This document shows positions 27,135-35,159 of a DNA stretch of 64,000 bases, in pieces. The translations under genes were made by a program, and so were the position numbers. How positions within the stretch are numbered: position 1 is the first letter of the stretch; every line of letters starts with the position of its first letter. The DNA is from Miltoncostaea sp963770865 (lineage in GTDB: Bacteria; Actinomycetota; Thermoleophilia; Miltoncostaeales; Miltoncostaeaceae). Location of the stretch: the NCBI GenBank assembly GCA_963770865.1, contig CAVYRD010000013.1, positions 62,001-126,000 on the forward strand. Direction: 5' to 3'. Below the pieces are notes generated by a model. That model ran no database searches. It was not told where the DNA came from and was given only the letters and a program-made list of their open reading frames with translations.

Positions 27135-27383
27135 ATGGCTGCCGACGCCCTTAGGGCGGCTCGCGAGTTGCACCAGCGGGCCGCCCAAGCGGACGCGATC
27201 GCGCGAGAGGCCCGGGATGCCCGGGATGCGCTGATCCGCTCGGAGATCTCTTCCGGCGCGACCCAGCGCTCCATCGCCGAGGCCCTCGGCATCTCGGCCG
27301 GCATGGTTGCGCGCATCGCTCTCGGGGGCCGCGCGCCGAATCGGCGCCGGACCGATCCCTCGAACGCTACATCGCCCACGTAG
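27135..27383 (+). CDS. Small HTH protein
   Basis: 82 residues. A helical, Ala/Arg-rich N-terminus (coiled-coil-like AARELHQRAAQADAIAREA) leads to a helix-turn-helix, GATQRSIAEALGISAGMVAR. The C-terminus is short, basic and probably disordered. Proteins of this shape are common as small regulators next to phage and integrative-element genes in actinobacteria. It directly follows the acidic partner gene. Confidence 0.65.
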   Translation: MAADALRAARELHQRAAQADAIAREARDARDALIRSEISSGATQRSIAEALGISAGMVARIALGGRAPNRRRTDPSNATSPT

Positions 27384-27540
27384 CGCCAGCGCAGCCAATC
27401 CGGGCGATGCAGGCCCGCGAATGGGAGCTCGTGGCTGGAACCGCCCCGGGCTCACCGGCGCCGGGCGTCGCCCACTGCTCCGTCGACGCGGATTTCGTCG
27501 GGGATCGGGGGGGCAGCGTCGAGGCCGGGCGTCATTCCGT

Positions 27541-28746
27541 CTACCAGCGCAGCTCGGCTGCGACGCCGCCATGGTCGGCCAGGAGCTCGGCGGCGGCGCC
27601 CGAGAGCACGGTCACCCGGGCGTCGGTCTTCAGAGCCATCTCCAGGAGTCGCTCCATCAGGTGCGGCTCCGGGGCCATCTCGGCGGGGTTGGCCCCCGGT
27701 GGCAGCTCGCCCTCCGGGACCAGCCCGCCGCCGGGCGCGCGGGCGCCGGCCGGCCGTCGGGTGGGGTCGAGCAGCAGGTGGTGGACGCTGCCCTCGGCGA
27801 GGGCGCTGATGGTGTCGGCGATACCGACGACCGCGCGCCCGTTCGCCGAGAGCGCCTCGTCGCGCACCCGCTCGGTCAGGACGCGCTCCTCCGCCAGTCG
27901 CGCGGCGATGAGCTCCCCCTCGGCCGCCTCGCGCACCTCCTGCGGGCTGAGCGTCGCGGCCAGCAGGCGCGTACCCGTCACGAGCCCCGGTCCGCCGTCT
28001 GGGCGGTGGGACGCCAGGGCGTCGGCGCGCTCTGGCGAGGCGGCGACGAGGATGCGGGTCCAGTCGCGCCGCCGGGCCTCCTGCCACACCCGCGGGGCGA
28101 TCTCGGCGAGGCGCTGGCGGCGGTGGTCCTCGAGGCGGCGGGCGAAGAGGTCGCGCTGGGACTCGCTCTCATGTCCGAGGGTCGGGTTCGTCGACGCCGG
28201 CCCCACCATCGGGCGCCAATCCTCGCTAAGGATGTCGAACGAGGCGAGCAGCACTTCCTTCGCGGTGCTTCCTTGCAACTCGATCGCGCGCAGCGCCTCG
28301 CCGCTGATGCTCACGACGCCGGCGGGCTGCTCGTCGGCGAGCGCCGCCAGCAGCGGCATGAGGTAGGCCGTCGGCTCGAGCACGACCTCGACGCCCATCG
28401 GGGTCCGCGTCACCGCCTTGCGGACCTCTCCGCCACCGAGGGGCGCGAAGAGGGCGCGCCCCCTCCCCGCGAGGGCCGGGTTAACGAGGTCCCCGAGCGC
28501 GCCCTCGAGATCACTTAGGCGCTCCTCGAGCATCGCGGCGCGAGCGCTCGGGCCCTCCGCTCGCACGCGCGCGCGGAGCTCCCGCAGACGGGTTCGTAGC
28601 TCGATCTCCCCCTCCCGGGGGCCCTTTCGCTGGCCCCGCTCGGCGCCGGTGTCGACGTAGACCGACAGGACGCCGGTCTCATCGCGCAGCCCCGCCAGCT
28701 CGTCGAAGGTTCGGCGTAAGTCGACCGTGCCGCCAGTCGCGGCCAT
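27541..28746 (-). CDS. VLRF1/baeRF-type release-factor-like protein
   Basis: 401 residues from ATG 28746, with GGAGG at good spacing. It begins DLRRTFDELAGLRDETGVLSVYVDTG, the opening of bacterial archaeo-eukaryotic release factor (eRF1/Vms1-like) homologues. Next come RLRELRARVRAEGPSARAAM and VRKAVTRTPMGVEVVLEPTAYLMPLL. The middle domain is followed by LLEMALKTDARVTVLSGAAA, as in eRF1 domain 3 (pelota/L7Ae fold). Such proteins are proposed to act on peptidyl-tRNA in stalled ribosomes. No intact GGQ motif was seen. In actinobacteria they accompany BON, CBS and Hsp20-like stress genes, as here. Confidence 0.75.
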   Translation of the reverse strand: MAATGGTVDLRRTFDELAGLRDETGVLSVYVDTGAERGQRKGPREGEIELRTRLRELRARVRAEGPSARAAMLEERLSDLEGALGDLVNPALAGRGRALFAPLGGGEVRKAVTRTPMGVEVVLEPTAYLMPLLAALADEQPAGVVSISGEALRAIELQGSTAKEVLLASFDILSEDWRPMVGPASTNPTLGHESESQRDLFARRLEDHRRQRLAEIAPRVWQEARRRDWTRILVAASPERADALASHRPDGGPGLVTGTRLLAATLSPQEVREAAEGELIAARLAEERVLTERVRDEALSANGRAVVGIADTISALAEGSVHHLLLDPTRRPAGARAPGGGLVPEGELPPGANPAEMAPEPHLMERLLEMALKTDARVTVLSGAAAELLADHGGVAAELRW

Positions 28747-28911
28747 GGGAGCCTCCTCCAGGAGATGGGGTCGCCGATCATCGCCAGCAGCCCCCCCCCG
28801 AGCATCAGGGTCCTCCGAGGGTCTCATGCGGCCGACTACGGAGCGGGGGGCCGCCTTCACGCGGGCGCGGAGTGTCGGCCTACTTGGTGTCGCGCCCCGG
28901 GCTCGGCGTGC

Positions 28912-29436
28912 TCATGGCGGCGACGCGGTCTCGGAGGACTCCGGCGGTGCGAGTTCGATCTCGTTCACCTCATCGTCGACACCGAAGACGAACCACGCGT
29001 CCGACTCGGCCATATGGCGCTCGTGTTCCTCGTTCAGGTATCCCCGCAGCGTCACCACCGCGTCCTGCGCCGTGACGCGCACCTGGCCAGCGTCCAGTAG
29101 GCGGTCCTTCTCGAGCACCAGTCGGACGGCCTCGACGATCGCGGCATCGCTGTCGTCCTCGGCCGGCTCGACAGCGATGCCGTTGATTACGTCCCGGATG
29201 CCCGGCACCCACCATGCCAGCACGCCGGCCAGCCGTTTGTCGTGCAGCCCGCCGAGGCGGCCGTTCAGCGTCACCACACCGTCGATCACCTCGACGTCGA
29301 TCTCGCCGCGGAATCCCATGAGCTCGGGCGGCGGGGCATGCCAGGAACCGGTGCCGCCCCTCACGCGGATCGCCTGGAAGGCCGCCTCGCCCACCAGGGC
29401 GTCGAGCACCGAACGAAGGACCTCCTCGTCCGACAT
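28912..29436 (-). CDS. BON-domain protein (two domains)
   Basis: 174 residues from ATG 29436. The first BON-like unit contains IDVEVIDGVVTLNGRLGGLHDKRLAGVLA; the second has LLDAGQVRVTAQDAVVTLRGYLNEEHERHMAE. The G-x-V-x-L-x-G core that defines BON domains is present in both. There is no signal peptide, so it should act in the cytoplasm. BON domains bind phospholipid or other ligands and are frequent in osmotic and general stress proteins. It shares orientation with the release-factor-like gene downstream. Confidence 0.8.
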   Translation of the reverse strand: MSDEEVLRSVLDALVGEAAFQAIRVRGGTGSWHAPPPELMGFRGEIDVEVIDGVVTLNGRLGGLHDKRLAGVLAWWVPGIRDVINGIAVEPAEDDSDAAIVEAVRLVLEKDRLLDAGQVRVTAQDAVVTLRGYLNEEHERHMAESDAWFVFGVDDEVNEIELAPPESSETASPP

Positions 29437-30084
29437 CGTCGCCGCCGGGCGTACGTGCAGCCGGTCCAGGATGCCGAGGAGCCCGGCTACGGAGGCCGTG
29501 CGTTCGAGCGCGACGCGCTTCCGGGCGACGCTGGCCTCCTCACCCTCGAGTGTTACGGCGTTGTCCGGACCGGCCGCGACGCCGATGGTCGGAGCTTCCT
29601 CCGCGAGCCGCGGCTCGGCAGCGAGGGCTTGCCGTACCGCGACGCCAGATCGGCGCTTCCGGTGCCGGCGTCACTGCCGATCGAACTCATCATCCCCTCC
29701 CCGTCGAGGCCTACTCCTCGCCCCAGCCGAAGCGGCGCGTGCGGCGCGACGGACTCAGCCCAGACGATCGGCGGCGTGGCCCCCGGCCGGCATCGGGGCC
29801 GTCGCCGATCGGGGTCTTCGGCTTCGCCGAGGCCCGGCCACGAGTCGAGCGCCTCGCCGGGCTGCGGGAGTGGGCAGCCGCGCACATGCACGCCGTCCCG
29901 ACCCGGTGAACACCACCGGGAAAGCCTCGCCGAGCCTGGAGAGCGGGAGCGCCTGGCCGCCACCGTCGGACTCGAGCCCCGCCGCGGGCCCGCGGACTCG
30001 CCGGAGGCCGTGGCAGGGGGGATACTGCGAGCACACAGCCCGGAAGGAGAGGACAGGGGGCACCCGACGACCTGGCGACTAGGA
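29437..30084. other. Gene-poor stretch
   Basis: About 650 nt. A short frame on the + strand at 29700-29909 (ending REWAAAHMHAVPTR) has protein-like composition and might be the tail of a lost gene. Otherwise I see nothing. Confidence 0.4.
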
Positions 30085-30408
30085 AGTCCTCTGCATCGCC
30101 CTTGATCTTCTGGATCAGGAATGCGGAGAGCTGCTCCGGCAAGAATTCACGGTCCCTCAGGCGGATCGTCTCCCTCCGCCCCATGCGCCGCTTGAAGGCG
30201 GTCGCCGTCCCCTCCGAGTTCGCGGCCGCCTGGCGGCGGCCGGCTCTCCCGCCAGGAGGTGCCCGTCCGCCATGACGGCCACGTAGCTCGGGAACGCCTT
30301 CCCCGCAAGGCTGACTCCCTCCGCGCTGGGGATGATCACCGGTCGGCAGCTCCGGAGGATAGCCGCCGCCGAGCTCGAGGTCCCGAGATCGATCCCGACG
30401 ATCGCCAC
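30085..30408 (-). pseudogene. DnaK/Hsp70 N-terminal fragment, frameshifted
   Basis: ATG 30408 begins MAIVGIDLGTSSSAAAIL, the Hsp70 phosphate-1 motif, and continues VIIPSAEGVSLAGKAFPSYV. Around 30236 a frame change is needed to reach RQAAANSEGTATAFKRRMG and FLPEQLSAFLIQKIKGDAED. The sequence ends where the next Hsp70 motif (VTVPAYF) should follow. Only about 110 of 600 residues remain. A working DnaK must be elsewhere; this was a divergent Hsp70-like gene of the stress cluster. Confidence 0.75.
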
Positions 30409-30442
30409 TGCGCCACCTTCTCCGGTCGGTCGGGATCCGCGC

Positions 30443-31036
30443 TCAGCCGGCCCATCGGGCCAGTGCGCGCCGCCCCCGAGCGGTCAGCCCGAGCTCCGGG
30501 TCGACCAGGCCGTCGCGCACGAGCTCCGGCACGTGCTCCCACGGCGGCTCGCCTGTGCCTGCAGCGACATACCCGCGCAGCGCGGCGAGTGCGCGAGGCG
30601 ATGCGGCGAACGTCTCCCGGCAGACCATCCCCGCCACGTGCAGCCCCTCGGGGGGCAGCGCATCCGAGACCGGGGGGATCGGCCCGCGTGGGGCGCCGTC
30701 GACGAACAGCCGGTGCTCGCCCGTCTTGAGCTCGTGAGCCTCGACCTGGGTCCCGTCGGCGGTCACGCCGCGGAAGACCACGGGGGTCGGCGCCGGCGGG
30801 AGGGGGGGCGCCGGCGCGCCGTGGTGCAGGTGGTCGCGCCAGCGCCTGCGCTCGTCCTCGTCGCCGACAAGGATCGCCAGCCAGCCCTCGATGCGCGACT
30901 CCGACTCGGCTAGGCGCCGCTCGAGGTGGCGCCGCACCCTGCCATCGACCCCCGCGGCACGGTGCTCGGCCCGCAGGTGGCGGTGCTGCTCGATCAGGTC
31001 CGCGAACCTCGTCCTCTCCCCCGCCCCAGCGCTCAT
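30443..31036 (-). CDS. Hypothetical stress-cluster protein
   Basis: 197 residues from ATG 31036, overlapping the CBS gene stop by 4 nt. The N-terminal helix (FADLIEQHRHLRAEHRAAG) may be coiled coil. The middle VVFRGVTADGTQVEAHELKT then GEHRLFVDGAPRG suggests two beta hairpins. The C-terminus resembles a winged-helix end (DGLVDPELGLTARGRRALARW). I do not recognise the family. It is co-transcribed with the CBS protein gene. Confidence 0.6.
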   Translation of the reverse strand: MSAGAGERTRFADLIEQHRHLRAEHRAAGVDGRVRRHLERRLAESESRIEGWLAILVGDEDERRRWRDHLHHGAPAPPLPPAPTPVVFRGVTADGTQVEAHELKTGEHRLFVDGAPRGPIPPVSDALPPEGLHVAGMVCRETFAASPRALAALRGYVAAGTGEPPWEHVPELVRDGLVDPELGLTARGRRALARWAG

Positions 31037-31500
31037 CGGCGCACCCCTTCCGGCTCGGTCCCTCCCCCGCGCTCGGCGCGGCGGGTGACGCCAGGGGTCG
31101 CCTCGGTCGCCGCCGCGCCTGTCGCGTGCAGGGCCTGCTCCGAGTTTCCGTAGCTGAGGATCCCGACGAGCGCGCCATCCTCGGTGACCGGGAGCCGGCG
31201 CACCTCGTGGACGGCCATCTCGTGGGCGGCCGTCTCGATCGGCGCACCTGCGTCGATCGTCCGGACGCAGGGCGTCATCACACGGTCGATCGTCTCGTCC
31301 AGCACATCGGCGTGGCCGTCGGCGAGGCACCGCATCACGATGTCGCGATCCGACACGTCGTCGAGGACGTGGCCGTCCTCGACGACCGGGATGAAGCCGC
31401 AGTCCTCCATCTTCATCAGTTCCGCCACCCGCGCGACCGTGTCCCGGGTCCTCCGGTGCTGGTCGTCCTGGCCATGGCCTCGCGAACCTGCATCACCCAT
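31033..31500 (-). CDS. CBS-domain pair protein with disputed start
   Basis: 155 residues from ATG 31500. Two CBS motifs are visible: DTVARVAELMKMEDCGFIPV with VSDRDIVMRCL, and RTIDAGAPIETAAHEMAVHE with VRRLPVTEDGALVGILSYG. CBS pairs bind adenine nucleotides. The usual family start is MQVREAM; that sequence is present here from ATG 31493 but in another frame, joining the main frame only after a one-base shift near 31470. Either the N-terminus has recently changed frame or there is an indel error. It is first in the operon with the 30443 gene. Confidence 0.75.
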   Translation of the reverse strand: MGDAGSRGHGQDDQHRRTRDTVARVAELMKMEDCGFIPVVEDGHVLDDVSDRDIVMRCLADGHADVLDETIDRVMTPCVRTIDAGAPIETAAHEMAVHEVRRLPVTEDGALVGILSYGNSEQALHATGAAATEATPGVTRRAERGGGTEPEGVRR

Positions 31501-31725
31501 TCCCTTGACGGACTGTGCCGCTTCACACTCGCCGTGGCGAGGCGCCCGTGCATCCGGAACACACGGCAACAGGCCTGCGGAGAACCGCGGACGTCCGTGC
31601 CGTTAACAGGAGGCTCGGGTTTCCCCCGACGGCGGGAGGGGGCACGCCCCGATGCGCGCCGTTCCGTGGGCCGAGAGCGTCGGCGCGGACCGCGCCGACG
31701 GGCGCCGATCGTTATAGGAGGAGCC
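31501..31725. promoter_or_regulatory. Divergent intergenic region of the stress cluster
   Basis: It contains CGGGTTTCCCCCGACGG near 31614, similar to GGGTTTCCCC starts before other genes, and TAGGAGGAG just before the ATG at 31726. A stress-sigma promoter is possible but not proven. Confidence 0.3.
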
Positions 31726-32058
31726 ATGTCCGTCATCGTCACCGTCGAGGTCGCCGAGATGCCGGATCCCCATGCGGGGCGGGCGGTCGCGTGGTATCGC
31801 TCCCGCGAGACCACGGAGGCGTTCACCCGGGGCAGGCACGAGATCGCCATGCCGCTCGGCCAGGACCTCGAGGTCGGGGTGGAGCTCACGTGGCGGGCCC
31901 GCGAGCGCACCGACCGCTCGGTCGAGCGGCTCATCGCGACGGGCGAGGAGTCCGACCGCGTGAGGGTCTCGACCGGCAGCGAGCCGCACGGCGTGGGCGT
32001 GCTGGTGACCGGAGCGACGCCCGTGGGTCTTCCGGCCGGCGGCCGTGAAGGACCGTGA
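31726..32058 (+). CDS. Hypothetical protein, immediately before the isoaspartyl methyltransferase gene
   Basis: 110 residues from ATG 31726, with a strong GGAGGAG site. It is beta-rich: MSVIVTVEVAEMPDPHAGRA, then LGQDLEVGVELTWRARER and SDRVRVSTGSEPHGVGVLVT. There is no signal peptide or cysteine. Its stop overlaps the next GTG by 4 nt, so it belongs to the isoaspartyl-methyltransferase and metK operon. The family is unknown. Confidence 0.55.
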   Translation: MSVIVTVEVAEMPDPHAGRAVAWYRSRETTEAFTRGRHEIAMPLGQDLEVGVELTWRARERTDRSVERLIATGEESDRVRVSTGSEPHGVGVLVTGATPVGLPAGGREGP

Positions 32059-32747
32059 GCGGCTCGGTACGCACCGCCGAGCCGTCCGCTCACCGGGGCT
32101 CGCCGCGGCTGGCGGCGGCCGCCCGGCGCGCCGGGGTCCGAGACCCGCGCATCCTGGCAGCGCTGCTCGAGGTGCCCCGGGGGTCGTACGTGCCACCGGA
32201 GCGCGCCGGCGACGCCGACCGGGACGAGCCAGTGCCGATCCCGCACGACCAGGTCACCTCACAGCCGTCGCTCATCGCCGCGATGATCGAGGCGCTGCGC
32301 CTCACCGGGGACGAGAAGGTGCTCGAGGTCGGCACGGGCTATGGCTTCCAGACGGCCCTCCTCGCCCGTCTCGCCCGCTCGGTGTGGAGCGTCGAGTGGT
32401 TCGAGGACCTCGCGGACGCCGCGCGCGCAAACCTCGCGCGCGAGGGCGTGCGCAACGCGACGGTGCGAACCGGGGACGGCACGGAGGGCCTGCCGGCGGA
32501 GGCCCCCTTCGACGCGATCGTCGTCTCGGCGTCCTTCCCGGCGGTCCCGCCTCCGCTGGTCGACCAGCTGGTGACTGGCGGCCGCCTCGTGCAGCCGATC
32601 GGGAGCGGAGGCCACGACATCGTGACCCTCTTCGCGCGGGAGGACGCCGGCCTTCGCCGCCGGGGCGTCGTCACGCCAGCCCGCTTCGTGCGACTGCTCG
32701 GCCGGTACGGCGCCGGCGCGCCACGGGGCGGGGCCGACGAGCCATGA
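32055..32747 (+). CDS. pcm: Protein-L-isoaspartate O-methyltransferase
   Basis: 230 residues from GTG 32055. The family motifs are present: DQVTSQPSLIAAMIEALRL, VLEVGTGYGFQTALLARLA (SAM loop), VWSVEWFEDLADAARANLA and DAIVVSASFPAVPPPLVDQL, then GGRLVQPIGSGGHDIVTLF. It repairs isoaspartyl residues in aged proteins using SAM. It sits directly before an S-adenosylmethionine synthetase gene (ATGA overlap), a neat supply arrangement, although that gene is now truncated. Confidence 0.88.
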   Translation: MSGSVRTAEPSAHRGSPRLAAAARRAGVRDPRILAALLEVPRGSYVPPERAGDADRDEPVPIPHDQVTSQPSLIAAMIEALRLTGDEKVLEVGTGYGFQTALLARLARSVWSVEWFEDLADAARANLAREGVRNATVRTGDGTEGLPAEAPFDAIVVSASFPAVPPPLVDQLVTGGRLVQPIGSGGHDIVTLFAREDAGLRRRGVVTPARFVRLLGRYGAGAPRGGADEP

Positions 32748-33482
32748 GCGGGCGTGATCGCCTCCTCACCGCGGAATCGGTCACCGAGGGCCACCCCGAC
32801 AAGGTCGCCGACCAGATCTCCGACGCCGTGCTCGACGCGCTGCTCGCCCAGGACGCGGGCGCGCGGGTCGCCTGCGACGCCCTCGTCGCCCACGGGCTCG
32901 TCGTGGTCGCCGGGGAGATCACGTCCGAGGGCAGGGTGGACGTGGTGGAGATCGTCCGACGCACGCTCCTGGAGGTCGGGTACACCGCGCAGGAGCTCGG
33001 CCTCGAACCCGGGGGCTGCCCCGTGCTCACCGCGATCACCGGCCAGAGCCCGGAGATCGCGGACGGGATCGCGCGCTCGACGGATCCATCGGCGGCGGAC
33101 GGACGCGATCGCCGCGCCGCGCAGGGGGCGGGCGACCAGGGGCTCATGATCGGCTACGCCACCGACGAGACGGCCGAGCTCATGCCCCTGCCGATCATGG
33201 TCGCCCATGCGATCTGCCGCCGGCTCGCCGAGGTGCGGCGCCGGGGACAGCTCGGGCTCGGCTCCGACGGCAAGTGCCAGGTCACGGTCCGCTACGCCGG
33301 CGGGCGCCCGGTGGCGGTGGAGGCGATCGTGGTCTCCGTTCAGCACCGCCCATCGGTGCCCGTCGCGCAGGTGCGGGACGAGATCCCCCGGCAGGTCGTG
33401 CGCCCGGTGCTCCGGCAGGCCGGGCTCTGGCGCGAGGACATCCCGACCTACGTCAATCCCGCTGGGAGCTTCCATCTCGGCG
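32744..33482 (+). pseudogene. metK: S-adenosylmethionine synthetase, C-terminally truncated
   Basis: From ATG 32744 the protein is normal for about 245 residues: TAESVTEGHPDKVADQISDA, GAGDQGLMIGYATDE, LGSDGKCQVTVRY and IPTYVNPAGSFHLGG. The family then requires GGPxGDxGLTGRK and some 140 more residues. Instead, unrelated sequence begins near 33483 and runs to a stop at 33637. The missing part forms the active-site loop and dimer contacts, so the enzyme is dead. The break lies about 135 nt before tRNA-linked module B and marks a rearrangement point. Confidence 0.85.
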
Positions 33483-33909
33483 GCCGTTCTCACTGTGCGA
33501 ACCCACGTGAGGCTGACTGGGGTCCGCCATTTTCGGCGGCGTCGTCTACCCGCCGTCCGGCGCCCGCCGGGCCGGGCCGGCCCGGCGTCCCCGGCCCGAC
33601 GGCCCCGGTCTTTCGTGAGCTCCATAGGAGCTTCTAGACAGGAGCAACGCCCGGTTGGCGAACGGGGACTCATCCCTCATGCCTTCACTGATGGCACCTG
33701 TTCCCGTGGCTGGGATGCGACTGTTGCAGCTGCGGGCCGCTACGGGCGAGCGGCTTCGCCCTCTAATGGCGGGTCGGGCGACCGATGGCAGTTCCCCTGG
33801 GGGCCGTCGCGGCCCTCCGCCGCGTTTCACAGAAGGAGCCGAGCATGGCAAGCCGACCGGGGAGCCCCCGGCCGCCTTGCGGAGTGCTGCTTCTTGGAGG
33901 CGCCCGGTC

Positions 33910-34551
33910 CTAACCGGGTGCCGACGGGGGGCCCGGCCCGGCGCGCGACTGCAGTGCATGAGCACGCTCCAGCATCGACCAGAGCTCACCGGCGATCGGC
34001 GAAGTTAGATCCTCGCGCGCGAGGGGAGCGGCCGGCCGGCCGGCAGGCGGCTCGGCGCGCTTTCTGAGCGACCGCTCGCCCGTGACGTCAGCTCGACGAG
34101 CCGTGGCATCGAGGCGCTGCGCGCGACGGCGCTCTGCCCGAGTGGCCCGCTCCTCCTTCATGGCCGCCACCTTTTGCGTGACGGCGCGCGTACGCACGAA
34201 GGCGAGCTCGACAAGACGCACGGCGCCGCGGCCGTAACCGCGCGCCTCGGGGTCGGGGAGCGTCCAGTCGCGGATCACGCCCGCCGCGACCGCGTCGCGG
34301 CGGGCCCGCCACTCGGTCCAGCGGGAGACGCCCATGCTCGCGGCAAGGGCTGCCGGGCGCACCTCGCCGCGCGAGCGCCAAGGGCCGAGGGCGAGCTGGG
34401 CGACGACGAACCAGCTCAGCACGTTGGCGGCCCGTCGTGCGCTGAGGCCGGACTCGGCGAGTGCTGCGAGGAGTGCGCCGCCGACCGCGGCGAAGCGCTC
34501 GTTGGCGAGGACCTCGACCTCGGCCGCGTAGCAGGGGTCGGTCACGGGCAC
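33910..34551 (-). CDS. Module B protein, winged-helix-like, function unknown
   Basis: 213 residues from GTG 34551, or 211 from GTG 34545. It is strongly similar to the module A protein over its first 140 residues, for example LLAALAESGLSARRAANVLS, then SMGVSRWTEWRARRDAVAAG and DWTLPDPEARGYGRGAVRLV. It differs in the basic linker (KEERATRAERRRAQRL). The closing motif is DLTSPIAGELWSMLERAHAL. Conservation concentrated in the fold and the C-terminal motif, with a drifting linker, indicates selection on the protein rather than a very recent duplication. I do not recognise the family. Confidence 0.65.
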   Translation of the reverse strand: MPVTDPCYAAEVEVLANERFAAVGGALLAALAESGLSARRAANVLSWFVVAQLALGPWRSRGEVRPAALAASMGVSRWTEWRARRDAVAAGVIRDWTLPDPEARGYGRGAVRLVELAFVRTRAVTQKVAAMKEERATRAERRRAQRLDATARRADVTGERSLRKRAEPPAGRPAAPLAREDLTSPIAGELWSMLERAHALQSRAGPGPPSAPG

Positions 34552-34679
34552 GGGTTGTCAATGGAGCCAGCAGAGCCGCTGGATGGCGGCCGGGGCTTGG
34601 AGTAGCCTCGTTGCACAGTTCGCTCGTCCGTTGGAACCGACCCGGGGCAGACACCCGGGGTCGCGTCGTTTCTGGACCG

Positions 34680-34705
34680 GATCCGTGCGACGGAAGCCAC
34701 GGATC
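34680..34705. other. Covarying leader hairpin of module B
   Basis: GATCCGTG (34680-34687) pairs with CACGGATC (34698-34705). The matching stem of copy A is GATCCGCG/CGCGGATC, so the third pair from the loop-proximal side has changed on both arms. The outer hairpin GACCCGGGG...CCCGGGGTC near 34640 is kept only with a bulge. Confidence 0.6.
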
Positions 34706-34841
34706 AGCGGGCCACGACGGCGCCTCACGGTGGGGGCCGAGCCCGCAGCGGCAGCGTCCCGAAGCGTCGGACTCTCCCGCCCGGTCCCCCACACGCTGCG
34801 TGAAATCCCGCTGAGCAGGCGTTTCCAGCACTGATCCGCTC

Positions 34842-34900
34842 GTCTCGAAAACCGTTTCGGGGGTTCTCCTCCGACGGGGGTTCAAATCCCCCCCTCTCCG
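34842..34900 (+). other. 3' half of tRNA-Ser(CGA), probable attachment-site remnant
   Basis: Same 59-nt length as the copy at 7751. The 22-nt block from 34836 through the anticodon loop is identical. The T arm (GGGGG-TTCAAAT-CCCCC) and acceptor strand CCTCTCCG are also identical. The variable arm differs in sequence yet still pairs (CGGGGG-ttct-CCTCCG). The 5' half of the tRNA is absent. Confidence 0.7.
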
Positions 34901-34907
34901 CTCTTCT

Positions 34908-34942
34908 CCGGGAGATTCCTTTCTGGTTGAGGGATCTCCCGG
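34908..34942 (+). terminator. Hairpin after the tRNA-Ser 3' half, copy B
   Basis: CCGGGAGAT (34908-34916) pairs with ATCTCCCGG (34934-34942) around a 17-nt loop, in the same position as the copy A hairpin. Confidence 0.5.
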
Positions 34943-35159
34943 CCCTGGGCCGAAGGGCCCGGCTCTCCGCCCAAGACCGCTCAAGACCGCTCGTTGGGTG
35001 GCGCTGTGTGGCGCACGTGTGGCGCAGCTTCGCCGTACCCGCGATATCGGCGTGCCCAGGCGACGCTGATCGCAACAGCTGCCGCCACCGCGCGGTTGCC
35101 TAGCCGCCGGGCCCTGCGGTCGCGCGGGGCACGCCCCGCCCGACCGCTGATGCCGCCCG

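Larger units (their letters stand above)
33618..34942 (-). repeat. tRNA-Ser-linked module, copy B
   Basis: Diverged duplicate of 6541-7852. Boundary hairpin AGCTCC-ata-GGAGCT (33618-33632) has a compensated first base pair relative to copy A. GCGACTGTTGCAGC lies at 33717-33730 and the leftward gene at 33910-34551. Leader hairpins lie at about 34635-34705, CTGAGCAGGCGTTTCC near 34811, a tRNA-Ser 3' half at 34842-34900, and a hairpin at 34908-34942. It lies just beyond the truncated metK. I infer an element end or island boundary. Confidence 0.7.

Noticed and set aside
33483..33637. Natural C-terminal extension of MetK
   Set aside because: The residues are Pro/Gly/Arg-rich, unrelated to any MetK, and replace essential active-site sequence.
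7751..34900. Trans-spliced split tRNA halves
   Set aside because: Both pieces are 3' halves, no complementary 5' half was seen, and bacteria are not known to use split tRNAs. Attachment-site remnants explain them better.
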